Part shown: in pieces, positions 25,824 through 33,349 of the stretch
How the letters are laid out: every line of letters starts with the position of its first letter
Numbering within the stretch: the stretch's first letter is position 1
Origin: Streptomyces panaciradicis
GTDB taxonomy: Bacteria; Actinomycetota; Actinomycetes; Streptomycetales; Streptomycetaceae
Direction of reading: 5' to 3'
Assembly: GCF_023516615.1 (NCBI RefSeq)
Contig: NZ_JAMGBF010000100.1
Location: 1 to 36,456 of the forward strand
DNA: 36,456 nt
Translations under genes and position numbers: made by a program
The notes under the pieces: model-generated
What the model was told of the DNA's origin: nothing
The model's database searches: none
Seen by the model: only the letters and a program-made list of their open reading frames with translations

Positions 25824-26978
25824 TTGAGACGCATCACATCCCTGCGCACCGGCCTGTCCGCGCTGCTCCTGCTCGGCACCTGGGCCACCGCGAGCAGCCT
25901 CCCGGCCTCCGCCGCGGACTCCCCCGCGCACTCCTCCTCCGAGGCACCCGCCTCCGCCTCCCTCCTGACCGCGATGCGGCACGACCTCGGCCTCACCGAC
26001 GCGCAGGCCAGGAGCCGGCTGGCCGCCGAGAAGACCGCAACGGCCGTGGAACGCAGGGCCAAGCGGGCCGCGGGGGCCTCCTACGGCGGCTCCTGGTTCG
26101 ACCCGGCCACCGGCAGACTCACCGTCGCCGTCACCCGCGGCGCGAACACCGAGGCCGTCCGCGCGACCGGCGCGACCGTGAAGGTCGTGCGGCACAGCGC
26201 ACGCCGGCTCGACGCGGCGAAGGCCCGCATCGACGCCCTGTCCGCGCCCGCCGGGGTCGGCAGCTGGTACGTCGACCCGAAGGCCAACAAGGTCGTCGTG
26301 GACGTCGTCGCCGCACACCGCGATGACAACGATGTCCGGGCGTTCCTGGCCCGTGCCCGCCAGGCCGGGCCCGTCACCGTCGAGGAGACCGCCGGAGCGC
26401 CGCGCACCTTCGCCGCCGGGACCGTGGGCGGCGACCCCTACTACACGGGCAACGTCCGCTGCTCCATCGGCTTCTCGGTGTACGGCGGCTTCATCACCGC
26501 CGGACACTGCGACCAGCACGCCGGCGCGGTGTACGGCTGGGACCACTCCTACATAGGCAACTTCCAGGGCTCCTCGTTCCCGGACAACGACTACGCCTGG
26601 GTGAACGTCGGCAGCGGCTGGTGGACCGTCCCGGTCGTGCTCGGCTGGGGCACCGTCTCCGACCAGCTCGTCCGCGGCTCCGCCGAGGCCCCGGTCGGCG
26701 CCTCGATCTGCCGCTCAGGCTCCACCAGCCACTGGCACTGCGGCACCGTCCTGGCCAAGAACGAGACGGTCAACTACAGCCAGGGCGCCGTCTACCAGAT
26801 GACGAAGACGAGCGTGTGCGCCGAACCCGGCGACTCCGGCGGCTCCTTCATCAGCGGTGACCAGGCGCAGGGCGTCACCTCCGGCGGCTGGGGCAACTGC
26901 AGCTCCGGCGGCGAGACCTGGTACCAGCCCGTCAACGAGATCCTCAACCGGTACGGGCTGACACTGCACACGGCCTGA
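25824..26978 (+). CDS. Secreted S1 serine protease (streptogrisin/alpha-lytic type) with prodomain
   Basis: A 384-residue preproprotease. The Sec signal peptide covers about residues 1-31 (MRRITSLRTG, a hydrophobic core, ASAAD). An alpha-lytic-type prodomain occupies about 45-200, including TGRLTVAVTRGANTEAVRAT. The mature domain begins near VGGDPYYTGN. The triad is His228 (ITAGHCD), Asp256 (PDNDYAW) and Ser338 (EPGDSGGS), with six Cys placed to form three disulfides. The start is TTG, supported by GAAGGGG 7 nt upstream. Streptogrisins digest extracellular protein. A promoter and a CebR-like palindrome precede it and a hairpin terminator follows. Confidence 0.94.
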   Translation: MRRITSLRTGLSALLLLGTWATASSLPASAADSPAHSSSEAPASASLLTAMRHDLGLTDAQARSRLAAEKTATAVERRAKRAAGASYGGSWFDPATGRLTVAVTRGANTEAVRATGATVKVVRHSARRLDAAKARIDALSAPAGVGSWYVDPKANKVVVDVVAAHRDDNDVRAFLARARQAGPVTVEETAGAPRTFAAGTVGGDPYYTGNVRCSIGFSVYGGFITAGHCDQHAGAVYGWDHSYIGNFQGSSFPDNDYAWVNVGSGWWTVPVVLGWGTVSDQLVRGSAEAPVGASICRSGSTSHWHCGTVLAKNETVNYSQGAVYQMTKTSVCAEPGDSGGSFISGDQAQGVTSGGWGNCSSGGETWYQPVNEILNRYGLTLHTA

Positions 26979-27004
26979 TCCCCGCACGCCCGCGCGGGCT
27001 CCCG

Positions 27005-27033
27005 GGTGGGCCGAGTGCGACTCCCGGCCCACC
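27005..27033 (+). terminator. Hairpin terminator after the protease
   Basis: A 9-bp perfect stem, GGTGGGCCG (27005-27013) with CGGCCCACC (27025-27033) and an 11-nt loop, 26 bp past the stop. Confidence 0.7.
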
Positions 27034-27121
27034 CCGGAGCCGCCGGGCCTCATCAGGCAGCCCGCGCCGGCGCCGTCCCCGACCCGGTGAAATTCGCGTG
27101 CCGCGGGCGAGGCGCCGCCGC

Positions 27122-27127
27122 TACCCT
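27122..27127 (+). promoter_or_regulatory. -10 box of the metG leader transcript
   Basis: TACCCT fits TANNNT and ends 8 nt before the leader ATG at 27135, so the transcript probably starts at the ATG (leaderless). No convincing -35 box is visible. Confidence 0.5.
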
Positions 27128-27134
27128 CGACGCC

Positions 27135-27188
27135 ATGATCACGCTTTCGCCTCAGCGCCGGATGATGCCCCGCTCACGGGGCTGCTGA
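27135..27188 (+). CDS. Candidate Met-sensing leader peptide of metG (17 codons)
   Basis: The ORF encodes MITLSPQRRMMPRSRGC. Tandem Met codons at 27162-27167 end at the first base of an RNA segment GCCCCG (27167-27172). This pairs with CGGGGC (27177-27182), still inside the ORF, and the stop (27186-27188) follows 4 nt later. It has no ribosome site but a -10 box 8 nt upstream, as leaderless actinobacterial attenuator peptides often have. It lies 86 bp before a methionyl-tRNA synthetase gene and is followed by a strong terminator hairpin. The geometry is that of trp- or his-type leader peptides, here matched to methionine. Function is inferred; I know of no described Met leader of this sequence. 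Confidence 0.65.
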   Translation: MITLSPQRRMMPRSRGC

Positions 27189-27230
27189 GCGCGTACGCGT
27201 ACCGAATCCGAGGCCCCGGGACGGGGCCTC
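27167..27230 (+). promoter_or_regulatory. Ribosome-mediated transcription attenuator (segments 1-4) upstream of metG
   Basis: Segment 1 GCCCCG (27167-27172), segment 2 CGGGGC (27177-27182), segment 3 within GAGGCCCCG (27210-27218) and segment 4 CGGGGCCTC (27222-27230). 1:2 forms a 6-bp stem with a CTCA loop. 3:4 forms a perfect 9-bp stem with a GGA loop (terminator). 2:3 is a 6-bp antiterminator, 7 bp with one G-U pair. A ribosome stalled on the Met codons would cover segment 1 and free segment 2 for segment 3, allowing read-through; a ribosome reaching the stop codon would cover segment 2 and permit termination. Pairings are read directly; the mechanism is inferred. Confidence 0.65.
27210..27230 (+). 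terminator. Attenuator terminator hairpin before metG
   Basis: GAGGCCCCG-GGA-CGGGGCCTC, a perfect 9-bp stem, followed by the T-containing but not T-only GTCGCGTTGT. It is 44 bp upstream of the metG start, so it would cut the transcript before the gene. Confidence 0.7.
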
Positions 27231-27274
27231 GTCGCGTTGTGCGCACCCGGCCCCGCCACCCGGTGGGAGGGCAC

Positions 27275-28798
27275 ATGAGCACCCGACGGCACTACATCAC
27301 CACGACCATCCCGTACGTCAACGCACGCCCGCATCTGGGCTTCGCCCTGGAGCTGGTGCAGGCGGACACGCTGGCCCGCCACCGGCGCCTCAGGGGCGAC
27401 CGGGTGCGGCTGCTGACCGGCACCGACGACAACTCCCTGAAGAACGTCCTGGCCGCCGAGGCGGAGGGCGTGGACGTGCGGACGCTGGTCGACCGCAACG
27501 CCGACGCGTTCGCCGCGCTGCGGACCCCGCTGGCGCTGTCGACCGACGACTTCCTCCGCACCAGCAGCGACCCGCGCCACCGGGTCGGCGTCGAGCGCCT
27601 GTGGCGGCGGTGCGCCGCGGCGGGCGACCTGTACCGCAAGGAGTACTCGGGCCTGTACTGCGTGGGCTGCGAGCAGTTCTTCACCGAGGACGAGCTGGTC
27701 GACGGGCGGTGTGCCGACCACGGCACGGCACCCCAACGCGTGACGGAGGAGAACTGGTTCTTCCGGCTGTCCCGCTATGCCGGCCGGCTCCAGGAGCTGA
27801 TCTCCGGGGGCGCCCTGCGGGTGGAGCCGGCCGCCCGCCGCAACGAGGTCCTCGCGTTCCTCGCCGGTGGCCTGCGCGACTTCTCCGTCTCCCGCTCCCA
27901 CACCCGCGCCCGCGGCTGGGGCATCCCCGTGCCCGGCGATCCGAGCCAGGTCGTCCACGTGTGGTGGGACGCCCTCGGCAACTACGTCTCCAGCCTCGGG
28001 TACGGCACCGACGACCCGGCGTACGAGCAGTGGTGGGTGACCAGCGAACGCCGAACACATCTGGTGGGCAAGGGTGTTGTGCGCTTCCACGCGGTGTACT
28101 GGCCGGCCGTGCTGCTGTCGGCCGGGCTGCCGCTGCCCACCGACGTCCTCGTCCACGGCTACCTCACCGTGGACGGCCGCAAGATCAGCAAGTCCGGCGG
28201 TGCCGAGGTCGATGCGGTGGCCCTGGTCGACGCCTTCGGCACGGACGCGGTGCGCTGGTGGCTGCTGAGGGAGGTCCCCCGTGTCGGGGACGCCGACTTC
28301 ACCCGTGACCGGCTCGCCGCCCGCGCCGACGCCGACTTCGCCGGCGGCCTGGGCAACCTCGTCCACCGCGTCGTGACCATGGTCCACCGGTACCGCGGCG
28401 GCACGGTGCCCGCCCTGGGCGGTGACCGGTTCGCCGTGGAAGCGCTGCTGGAGGCGTGCGCGGCGGCGCCCGGCGGGATCGACGCCGCGCTGGCGGACCA
28501 CGACTTCCGCGGGGCCGTGCAGGCCGCCTGGAACATCGTCGAGGAGGCCAACCGCTGCATCGACGCCACGCGCCCCTGGGAACTCGCCCGGGCCGAGCGG
28601 CAGGGCAACGCCGCCGCGGCCGAACGCCTCGACGCGGTCCTCACCGCCCTGGTCACGGCCTGCCGGGTGCTGGGTGAAGAGCTCCGGCCGTTCGTCCCGG
28701 GGGCGGCGGCACGGATCGCGGAACGGGTGAGCGCCGTGCACGGCGTATTGCCGCCCACGCGCCCCCTCTTCCCCCGCCTGCGGCAGAGCACGCCGTGA
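27275..28798 (+). CDS. metG: Methionyl-tRNA synthetase
   Basis: A 507-residue class I synthetase that charges tRNA-Met. The ATP-binding signature is ARPHLGFALE (HIGH-like His20-Phe23), and the second signature is KISKS (303-307) in VDGRKISKSGGAEVD. The connective-peptide knuckle has YCVGCEQF (Cys129, Cys132) and GRCADH. The anticodon-binding helical domain covers about 360-490, with NIVEEANRCIDATRPWELA. No C-terminal tRNA-binding EMAP domain is present. GGGAGG lies 4-5 nt before the ATG. Its upstream Met-codon leader and terminator suggest induction when charged tRNA-Met is scarce. It may be the sole MetRS or a second, regulated paralogue; the window cannot tell. Confidence 0.95.
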   Translation: MSTRRHYITTTIPYVNARPHLGFALELVQADTLARHRRLRGDRVRLLTGTDDNSLKNVLAAEAEGVDVRTLVDRNADAFAALRTPLALSTDDFLRTSSDPRHRVGVERLWRRCAAAGDLYRKEYSGLYCVGCEQFFTEDELVDGRCADHGTAPQRVTEENWFFRLSRYAGRLQELISGGALRVEPAARRNEVLAFLAGGLRDFSVSRSHTRARGWGIPVPGDPSQVVHVWWDALGNYVSSLGYGTDDPAYEQWWVTSERRTHLVGKGVVRFHAVYWPAVLLSAGLPLPTDVLVHGYLTVDGRKISKSGGAEVDAVALVDAFGTDAVRWWLLREVPRVGDADFTRDRLAARADADFAGGLGNLVHRVVTMVHRYRGGTVPALGGDRFAVEALLEACAAAPGGIDAALADHDFRGAVQAAWNIVEEANRCIDATRPWELARAERQGNAAAAERLDAVLTALVTACRVLGEELRPFVPGAAARIAERVSAVHGVLPPTRPLFPRLRQSTP

Positions 28799-28800
28799 GC

Positions 28801-28965
28801 GCGGACCGCGGCCAGGGCGGCATCAGGAGCTTCGCGGCGACCCGGTCGTCCTCCATGTGGCCCAGGAGGCGACGATGCCGTCCAGGGCGAACACGCGGTC
28901 CACGTTGTGCCGATAGGTCCCGGCCTCGACCTCGCGGACGACCCGCCGCAGCACCGACGCTCCCG
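28801..28965 (-). pseudogene. Frameshifted 3' remnant of a zinc-binding/quinone oxidoreductase dehydrogenase
   Basis: On the minus strand one frame reads VLRRVVREVEAGTYRHNVDR followed by VFALDGIVASW, and the next frame continues HMEDDRVAAKLLMP. Joined, they match the usual C-terminal end of medium-chain quinone oxidoreductases (variants of RVFPLDEIAEAHRHMEDGRVAGKLVL). A one-base loss near 28860 breaks the frame, and nothing resembling the rest of the enzyme lies upstream, where the CHAD gene terminator begins. I interpret it as a decayed gene end. No other gene is seen in 28799-28999. Confidence 0.5.
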
Positions 28966-28975
28966 ATGTAAGGGA

Positions 28976-28995
28976 CCGGGCCCGCGGCGGCCCGG
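28976..28995 (-). terminator. Hairpin terminator after the CYTH-CHAD gene
   Basis: CCGGGCC (28976-28982) and GGCCCGG (28989-28995) form a 7-bp stem with a 6-nt loop, 4 bp beyond the stop on the minus strand. Confidence 0.55.
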
Positions 28996-28999
28996 GGTT

Positions 29000-30538
29000 T
29001 CAGCGGGCGAGCCCCTTGCGCAGGCGCCGCTTCGAGGCCCGCGCCCACGCCGCCGGCAGTTGCCGCTCGCGTTCGGCGGCCGCCGCCTGCTCCTGGCCGT
29101 ACAGCAGCCCCCAGGTGAAACCGGGCTCTCCGGCGGCGTGCGCGGCCACGGCCTGCTTCCGCAGGCTGTCACGGGCCACGACGCTGTCCTGGTGGTCGCC
29201 GAGGACCTTCTGGACGGCCTTCACGCGTTTGCCGAGCCGCTTGGCGGGCTTGCCGAGCGAGGCCCGTGCCGGTTCAGTGGCGTAGCGCGCCTTCTTGGCG
29301 GCCTTGCGGGCCTCGTGGAGGGCCACGTCGAGGTCCTTGCCCGGCGGCAGGTCCAGCGCGTGCGTCACGCGGGCGGCGAGGCGGTCGTACTCCTTCAGGA
29401 TCGCCTTGGGCATCGCCTTGCCCGGCTCGCGGGCCGCCTTGCGGCGCAGCGGGGGCTGCTGCGTCAGCGCGGCGAGCGCGTCCAGCAGGGCGAGGTAACG
29501 CGGCGAGTTCAGGGCGTCGAGGGTGCGCCGGCGCGCCTCGGCGGTGCCCGCGACGTGCCACGCCTGCAGCCGGGCGGCCACGGGCCCGAGGACCAGCTCC
29601 GGGGGTGTGGCCTCGACGCGTCCGCGGAGGCGTTCCTCGAGGACCTCGTGGTCGCGCGCCTCGGCCAGCTCCCCGCCCAGCCACTTCAGCTCCCGGCGGA
29701 TCGGATCGGTGACCGCCCGGTCCAGCACGGACCGGTACGAGCGCAGGACGCTGCGCAGTCTGCGGCAGGCGACGCGGAACTGGTGCACCGCGTCGGGCAG
29801 GTCGCGCCGCACCGCGGGATCGAGGTCCACGAGGGCGCTTACCTGCTCGTCGACGTACCGCAGGACCTCGTCGCCCGCCGAACCGGGGACGACCTTCTCG
29901 GCACGGGCGTCCGGCAGGCGCGGCGCGGCGAGTCCCGTCTCCTCCAGCGCCCGGGCCAGCTTGGACGAGTGAGGCGCCCGTTCGATGCCGCTGTTGCGCA
30001 GCGCCTTGTCCACGAGGTCCAGGACCGCGGGGTCGGCGCCCTCGGCGAGTTCGACCTCCATCTCGGTCCAGGCGGCCAGGGTGGTGGTGGCGCCGAGCGA
30101 TTCGGCGTGGACGCTGTCGACGGTCAGCTCGGCCAGCTTCTCGTCGTCGCGGCCGAGGAGGTCGCGTGCGCTGCGGGTGGAGCGCACACGGACCACGGGG
30201 GCCAGCGGCGCCCCGCGGGTCCGGGAGAGGGCCAGGGCGCGCAGGTCGTCCGGGATCGTCGGGGACACCGGGGCCTGGACCTCCTCCCGGCTGTCTCCGG
30301 GCAGGGGCAGTTTCAGGTGCCAGCCGGCGTCGTGGCCGCCCGTCCGGCGCCGCAGCGTGGCGGACGCGCCGGCCAGGCGCAGGTCCTCGGTGTCGTGGTA
30401 CACGGCGTCCAGGTCCTCGGACCCCCGCTCCACGACCGACACGACGCCGTCCACGCCGGTGAGCTCGCGGAGCCAGGCGGTGTCGTCGGCCGGCGGTGCG
30501 GCGTACTTTCGCTCGGTCTCACGCTTCGACTGGGTCAT
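29000..30538 (-). CDS. CYTH and CHAD domain protein (polyphosphate-related)
   Basis: A 512-residue protein. The N-terminal CYTH (triphosphate tunnel) domain, about residues 1-195, has the ExExK signature in ETERKY, plus LRRRTGGHDAGWHLKLP and a TEMEVELAEG strand. The C-terminal CHAD domain, about 215-500, is helical with conserved His and basic residues: DAVHQFRVACRRLRSVLRSY, then ARDHEVLEERL, LHEARKAAKKARYATE and LGDHQDSVVARDSLR. CYTH domains hydrolyse or bind triphosphates and CHAD domains bind polyphosphate, so a role in polyphosphate metabolism or granules is likely. The ATG has no strong ribosome site. It is followed by a terminator. Confidence 0.92.
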   Translation of the reverse strand: MTQSKRETERKYAAPPADDTAWLRELTGVDGVVSVVERGSEDLDAVYHDTEDLRLAGASATLRRRTGGHDAGWHLKLPLPGDSREEVQAPVSPTIPDDLRALALSRTRGAPLAPVVRVRSTRSARDLLGRDDEKLAELTVDSVHAESLGATTTLAAWTEMEVELAEGADPAVLDLVDKALRNSGIERAPHSSKLARALEETGLAAPRLPDARAEKVVPGSAGDEVLRYVDEQVSALVDLDPAVRRDLPDAVHQFRVACRRLRSVLRSYRSVLDRAVTDPIRRELKWLGGELAEARDHEVLEERLRGRVEATPPELVLGPVAARLQAWHVAGTAEARRRTLDALNSPRYLALLDALAALTQQPPLRRKAAREPGKAMPKAILKEYDRLAARVTHALDLPPGKDLDVALHEARKAAKKARYATEPARASLGKPAKRLGKRVKAVQKVLGDHQDSVVARDSLRKQAVAAHAAGEPGFTWGLLYGQEQAAAAERERQLPAAWARASKRRLRKGLAR

Positions 30539-30641
30539 ACATGTCGCGTGGCCCTATCGTGGCCGCTCAAACACCCTTCGGCCCTCTCGCGCGAGGTCGA
30601 CCGTGCCGCTCGGGCGGGGAACGGGCCGGCGGACGGCGCGT

Positions 30642-31181
30642 TCAGCGGGGTGTCCTGGCGAAGACGTACGGCGCGGCGACGAACGTGCTGTGGTGGTCCG
30701 CCGCGCGCAGGGCGGCGGTGAGGCGCTCGCGCGGCTTGAGGCCGAGTCCGGCCGTGGCGTGCAGGGCGCCCAGCGCCAGGTCGTCGCCGCAGCCCACGGC
30801 GGCGTAGCCGTCGGCGCGCTCGCCGACCTGGTAGTCGTCGTGGATCTCGAAGAGCCGGCCGTGGACGCCGACGAGGAAGGAGCCCGCCTGTTCCTGCTCG
30901 GAGTCCTTGCGGGCCCATCCGCCGTCCTTGAGGCAGGTGCGGACGGCGTCGACGAAGGTCGTGACCATGAAACGGTCGAGGTCGCCTTCGGGGTGCGGGG
31001 CCTTGAAGGCGTGGTGCAGGAGCTGGCCCATGCGGAACGAGGTGGTGAAGCCGAGGACGTAGGGGCCGTTGGCGAAGACCTTCGGGTCGCGGCGGATGGT
31101 GAGCTGCGACCCGCTGCTGCCCGCGGAGTCGCCCGCGAGGTGGACGCGCCGACGATGGACCAGGCCTACGATGACGGTCAA
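30642..31181 (-). CDS. Orphan proteasome-fold Ntn hydrolase (HslV/20S beta-like)
   Basis: A 179-residue protein starting at TTG 31181, with GGAGGT about 6 nt upstream. After Met removal the chain begins TVIVGLVHRRRVHLAGDSAG, giving Thr1 and Asp17, and RRDPKVF places Lys33, the exact catalytic numbering of proteasome beta subunits and HslV. Later, GYAAVGCGDDLALGALHATA resembles the GSG segment around Ser129, with Cys in place of Ser. The frame extends upstream 52 codons without similarity and would bury Thr1, so the TTG is preferred. No alpha subunit, HslU or ATPase gene is near. It may be a self-compartmentalised or non-proteolytic Ntn enzyme. Divergent from an MFS gene. Confidence 0.75.
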   Translation of the reverse strand: MTVIVGLVHRRRVHLAGDSAGSSGSQLTIRRDPKVFANGPYVLGFTTSFRMGQLLHHAFKAPHPEGDLDRFMVTTFVDAVRTCLKDGGWARKDSEQEQAGSFLVGVHGRLFEIHDDYQVGERADGYAAVGCGDDLALGALHATAGLGLKPRERLTAALRAADHHSTFVAAPYVFARTPR

Positions 31182-31314
31182 GTCACCACCTCCACAGACG
31201 TGTTGGGGCTTTGTGGTGCTCCATGGTCCGGTTCTGCCCGCCGGCCGGACGGATCTACCGCTTCCGCGCTCTTCAAGGAAGCGAGCGCCGCCCTTCCCGG
31301 ATGCGAACCCGCCC

Positions 31315-31344
31315 TTGTCCGCGCCGCCGGACCTCACCTAGCCT
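31315..31344 (+). promoter_or_regulatory. Leaderless promoter of the MFS exporter gene
   Basis: TTGTCC (31315-31320) and TAGCCT (31339-31344) are 18 bp apart, and the GTG start follows after 6 nt, so the transcript should begin at the start codon. This supports the chosen start. Confidence 0.55.
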
Positions 31345-31350
31345 GAGTTT

Positions 31351-32559
31351 GTGCCGCAAATAAACAAAGCCCGTTCGCACAGCGCCGTGCCGGGCCCCCG
31401 AAGCGACCTCGTCCGGCTCCGTGTCGTCCTCACGGTCTTCTTCGCCCTCGACGGCTTCGTCTTCGCCGGCTGGGTCGTCCGCATCCCCGCGATCAAACAG
31501 CAGACCGGTGCCTCCGCCAGCTCCCTCGGCCTGGCCCTCCTCGGCGTCTCCGCCGGCGCGGTCGTCACGATGATGCTCACCGGCCGCCTCTGCCGACGCT
31601 TCGGCAGCCACCCGGTGACCGTGGTCTGCGGCGTCCTGCTCTCCCTGAGCGTCGCGCTGCCCCCGCACACCCACTCGGCACTCGCCCTGGGTCTCGTCCT
31701 GCTCCTCTTCGGCGCCGCCTACGGCGGCATCAACGTCGCCTTCAACAGCGCGGCCGTCGACCTCGTCACCACCCTGCGCCGGCCGATCATGCCCAGCTTC
31801 CACGCCGCGTTCAGCCTGGGCGGCATGTTCGGCGCCGGGCTCGGCGGGCTGGTCGCCGGGCACCTCTCCCCGTCATGGCATCTCTTCGGCCTGACCCTCC
31901 TCGGGCTGCTGGTGACCGCCGTCGCCGGACGCGCCCTGCTGCGCATCGAGCCGCCGCGCCCTGCTGACCGGCCGGACGGCGCCCCGCACGACGCCACCCG
32001 CCCACCGGACGCACGGACCCGCGGCCTCGTCGTCGTCTTCGGTCTCATCGCCCTGTGCACGGCGTACGGCGAGGGGGCCATGGCCGACTGGGGCGCCCTG
32101 CACCTCGAACAGGACCTCGGCAGCTCCGCCGGGGCCGCGGCCCTCGGCTACTCCTGCTTCGCGCTGGCCATGACGGCCGGGCGGCTGACCGGCACGACCC
32201 TGCTCGAACGGCTCGGCCGCACCCGTACCGTCGTCGTCGGGGGCGCCACCGCCGCGGCCGGCATGCTGACCGGCGCCCTGGCGCCCTCCCTGTGGGCGGC
32301 CCTGATCGGTTTCGCCGTCACCGGGCTGGGCCTCGCCAACCTCTTCCCCGTCGCCGTCGAACGCGCGGGAACGCTCGCGGGCCCCAGCGGGGTGGCGATC
32401 GCCTCCACCCTCGGCTACGGCGGCATGCTGCTCGGCCCGCCGGCCATCGGTTTCATGGCGGACTGGTTCTCGCTTCCCGCCGCGCTGACCAGCGTCGCGG
32501 CGCTGGCCGCGGTCGCCGCGCTCATCGGTCTCGCGACACGGCGCGCGACGACGCGCTGA
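31351..32559 (+). CDS. MFS transporter
   Basis: A 402-residue membrane protein with 12 hydrophobic segments. The motif-A loop is reduced to TGRLCRRFGSHPVTV, and other family features are LFGAAYGGINVAFNSAAVDL, MPSFHAAFSLGGMFGAGLGG and GEGAMADWGALHLEQDLG. The layout is that of the YbjJ-like (inner membrane, sugar-efflux-related) MFS group often seen in Streptomyces. Substrate and direction are unknown. The GTG start lies 6 nt after a -10 box and has no ribosome site (leaderless). Divergent from the Ntn hydrolase gene across 169 bp. Confidence 0.88.
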   Translation: MPQINKARSHSAVPGPRSDLVRLRVVLTVFFALDGFVFAGWVVRIPAIKQQTGASASSLGLALLGVSAGAVVTMMLTGRLCRRFGSHPVTVVCGVLLSLSVALPPHTHSALALGLVLLLFGAAYGGINVAFNSAAVDLVTTLRRPIMPSFHAAFSLGGMFGAGLGGLVAGHLSPSWHLFGLTLLGLLVTAVAGRALLRIEPPRPADRPDGAPHDATRPPDARTRGLVVVFGLIALCTAYGEGAMADWGALHLEQDLGSSAGAAALGYSCFALAMTAGRLTGTTLLERLGRTRTVVVGGATAAAGMLTGALAPSLWAALIGFAVTGLGLANLFPVAVERAGTLAGPSGVAIASTLGYGGMLLGPPAIGFMADWFSLPAALTSVAALAAVAALIGLATRRATTR

Positions 32560-32584
32560 GCCGGCCCGGCCGCACCGGGTGCGC

Positions 32585-33349
32585 TCAGCGGTCCCGCAGC
32601 CGTACGAGGTGGTACAGCACCGGCATCGCGGTGGTGTGGTTCTCGCGGAGCGTGGGCCGCAGGAAGCGGTAGAAACTCGGCTTGCCGAACTGCCGCAGCG
32701 CGGCGGCGGGCAGGCTGAGGTCCCAGCGGGCGTGGCCGACGTGGGTGTAGGGCGAGGCGCCGGGGTCGAGGGGTTCGAGCAGCAGCGCGTTGTCCAGGCC
32801 GGTCTCGGCGGCGTACCAGCCGGTGAGGTGCTCCCAGAGCTCGGCGACGCGGCGCGGGTCCTCACCGGCGAGGTAGTGGAAGAGGAACAGTCCCTGCCGG
32901 GTGCGGTCGACGTCGGCCACGCACTTGCCGCAGCGGGCGGTGAGCACCCGCACCTCCCGGCCATGGTGTTCGAGGCGCCGGCGCAGGTCCCGGAAGGCGA
33001 CGGCGCGCTGCACGGCGGGGATGTCCTGCGGCGTTCTGGTCTCCACCAGGACGGCCACGTCGTGCGGGGCGCGGGGCGGGCCCTCCGGCGGGATCCAGCC
33101 GATCGGCGGCGCCGCGGCGGCCGCCCGGTACACGCTGGCCCGCTTGACCTCGGCCAGGCTGGCCAGGTCCTCGGTTTCGGCGCGCAGCATGTCGAGCAGG
33201 AGCATCCGGTCCCGGTTGTGGCCCGGCCTGCCGAGGCCGGGCGCCGGCGGCCGGAGCGTCGCGGCGAGATGGACGTAGCCCGACGGCGGCGGCTCGACGA
33301 GCGGGGCCGGACGGAACTTCGGGCGGGGATGGACGAGGGTGACGCTCAT
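32585..33349 (-). CDS. Conserved-looking protein of unknown function
   Basis: A 254-residue soluble protein that I do not recognise. It begins MSVTLVHPRPKFRPAPLVEP, then HNRDRMLLLDMLRAETEDLA. The middle has VAVLVETRTPQDIPAVQRAV, and VLTARCGKCVADVDRTRQGL contains one CxxC pair that could bind metal or form a disulfide. DALLLEP-like segments are DNALLLEPLDPGASPYTHVG and WDLSLPAAALRQFGKPSFYR. Codon usage is fully Streptomyces-like. GGGAG lies 5 nt before the ATG. It converges on the MFS gene with a 25-bp gap. No function is proposed. Confidence 0.75.
   Translation of the reverse strand: MSVTLVHPRPKFRPAPLVEPPPSGYVHLAATLRPPAPGLGRPGHNRDRMLLLDMLRAETEDLASLAEVKRASVYRAAAAAPPIGWIPPEGPPRAPHDVAVLVETRTPQDIPAVQRAVAFRDLRRRLEHHGREVRVLTARCGKCVADVDRTRQGLFLFHYLAGEDPRRVAELWEHLTGWYAAETGLDNALLLEPLDPGASPYTHVGHARWDLSLPAAALRQFGKPSFYRFLRPTLRENHTTAMPVLYHLVRLRDR

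Noticed and set aside
30586..30595. Palindrome CTCGCGCGAG between the Ntn hydrolase and CYTH-CHAD genes
   Set aside because: Low-complexity CG-rich palindrome with no supporting promoter or spacing evidence.
31182..31337. 52-codon N-terminal extension of the Ntn hydrolase
   Set aside because: The TTG with GGAGGT puts Thr at position 1 with D17 and K33 in exact register; the extension has no similarity.
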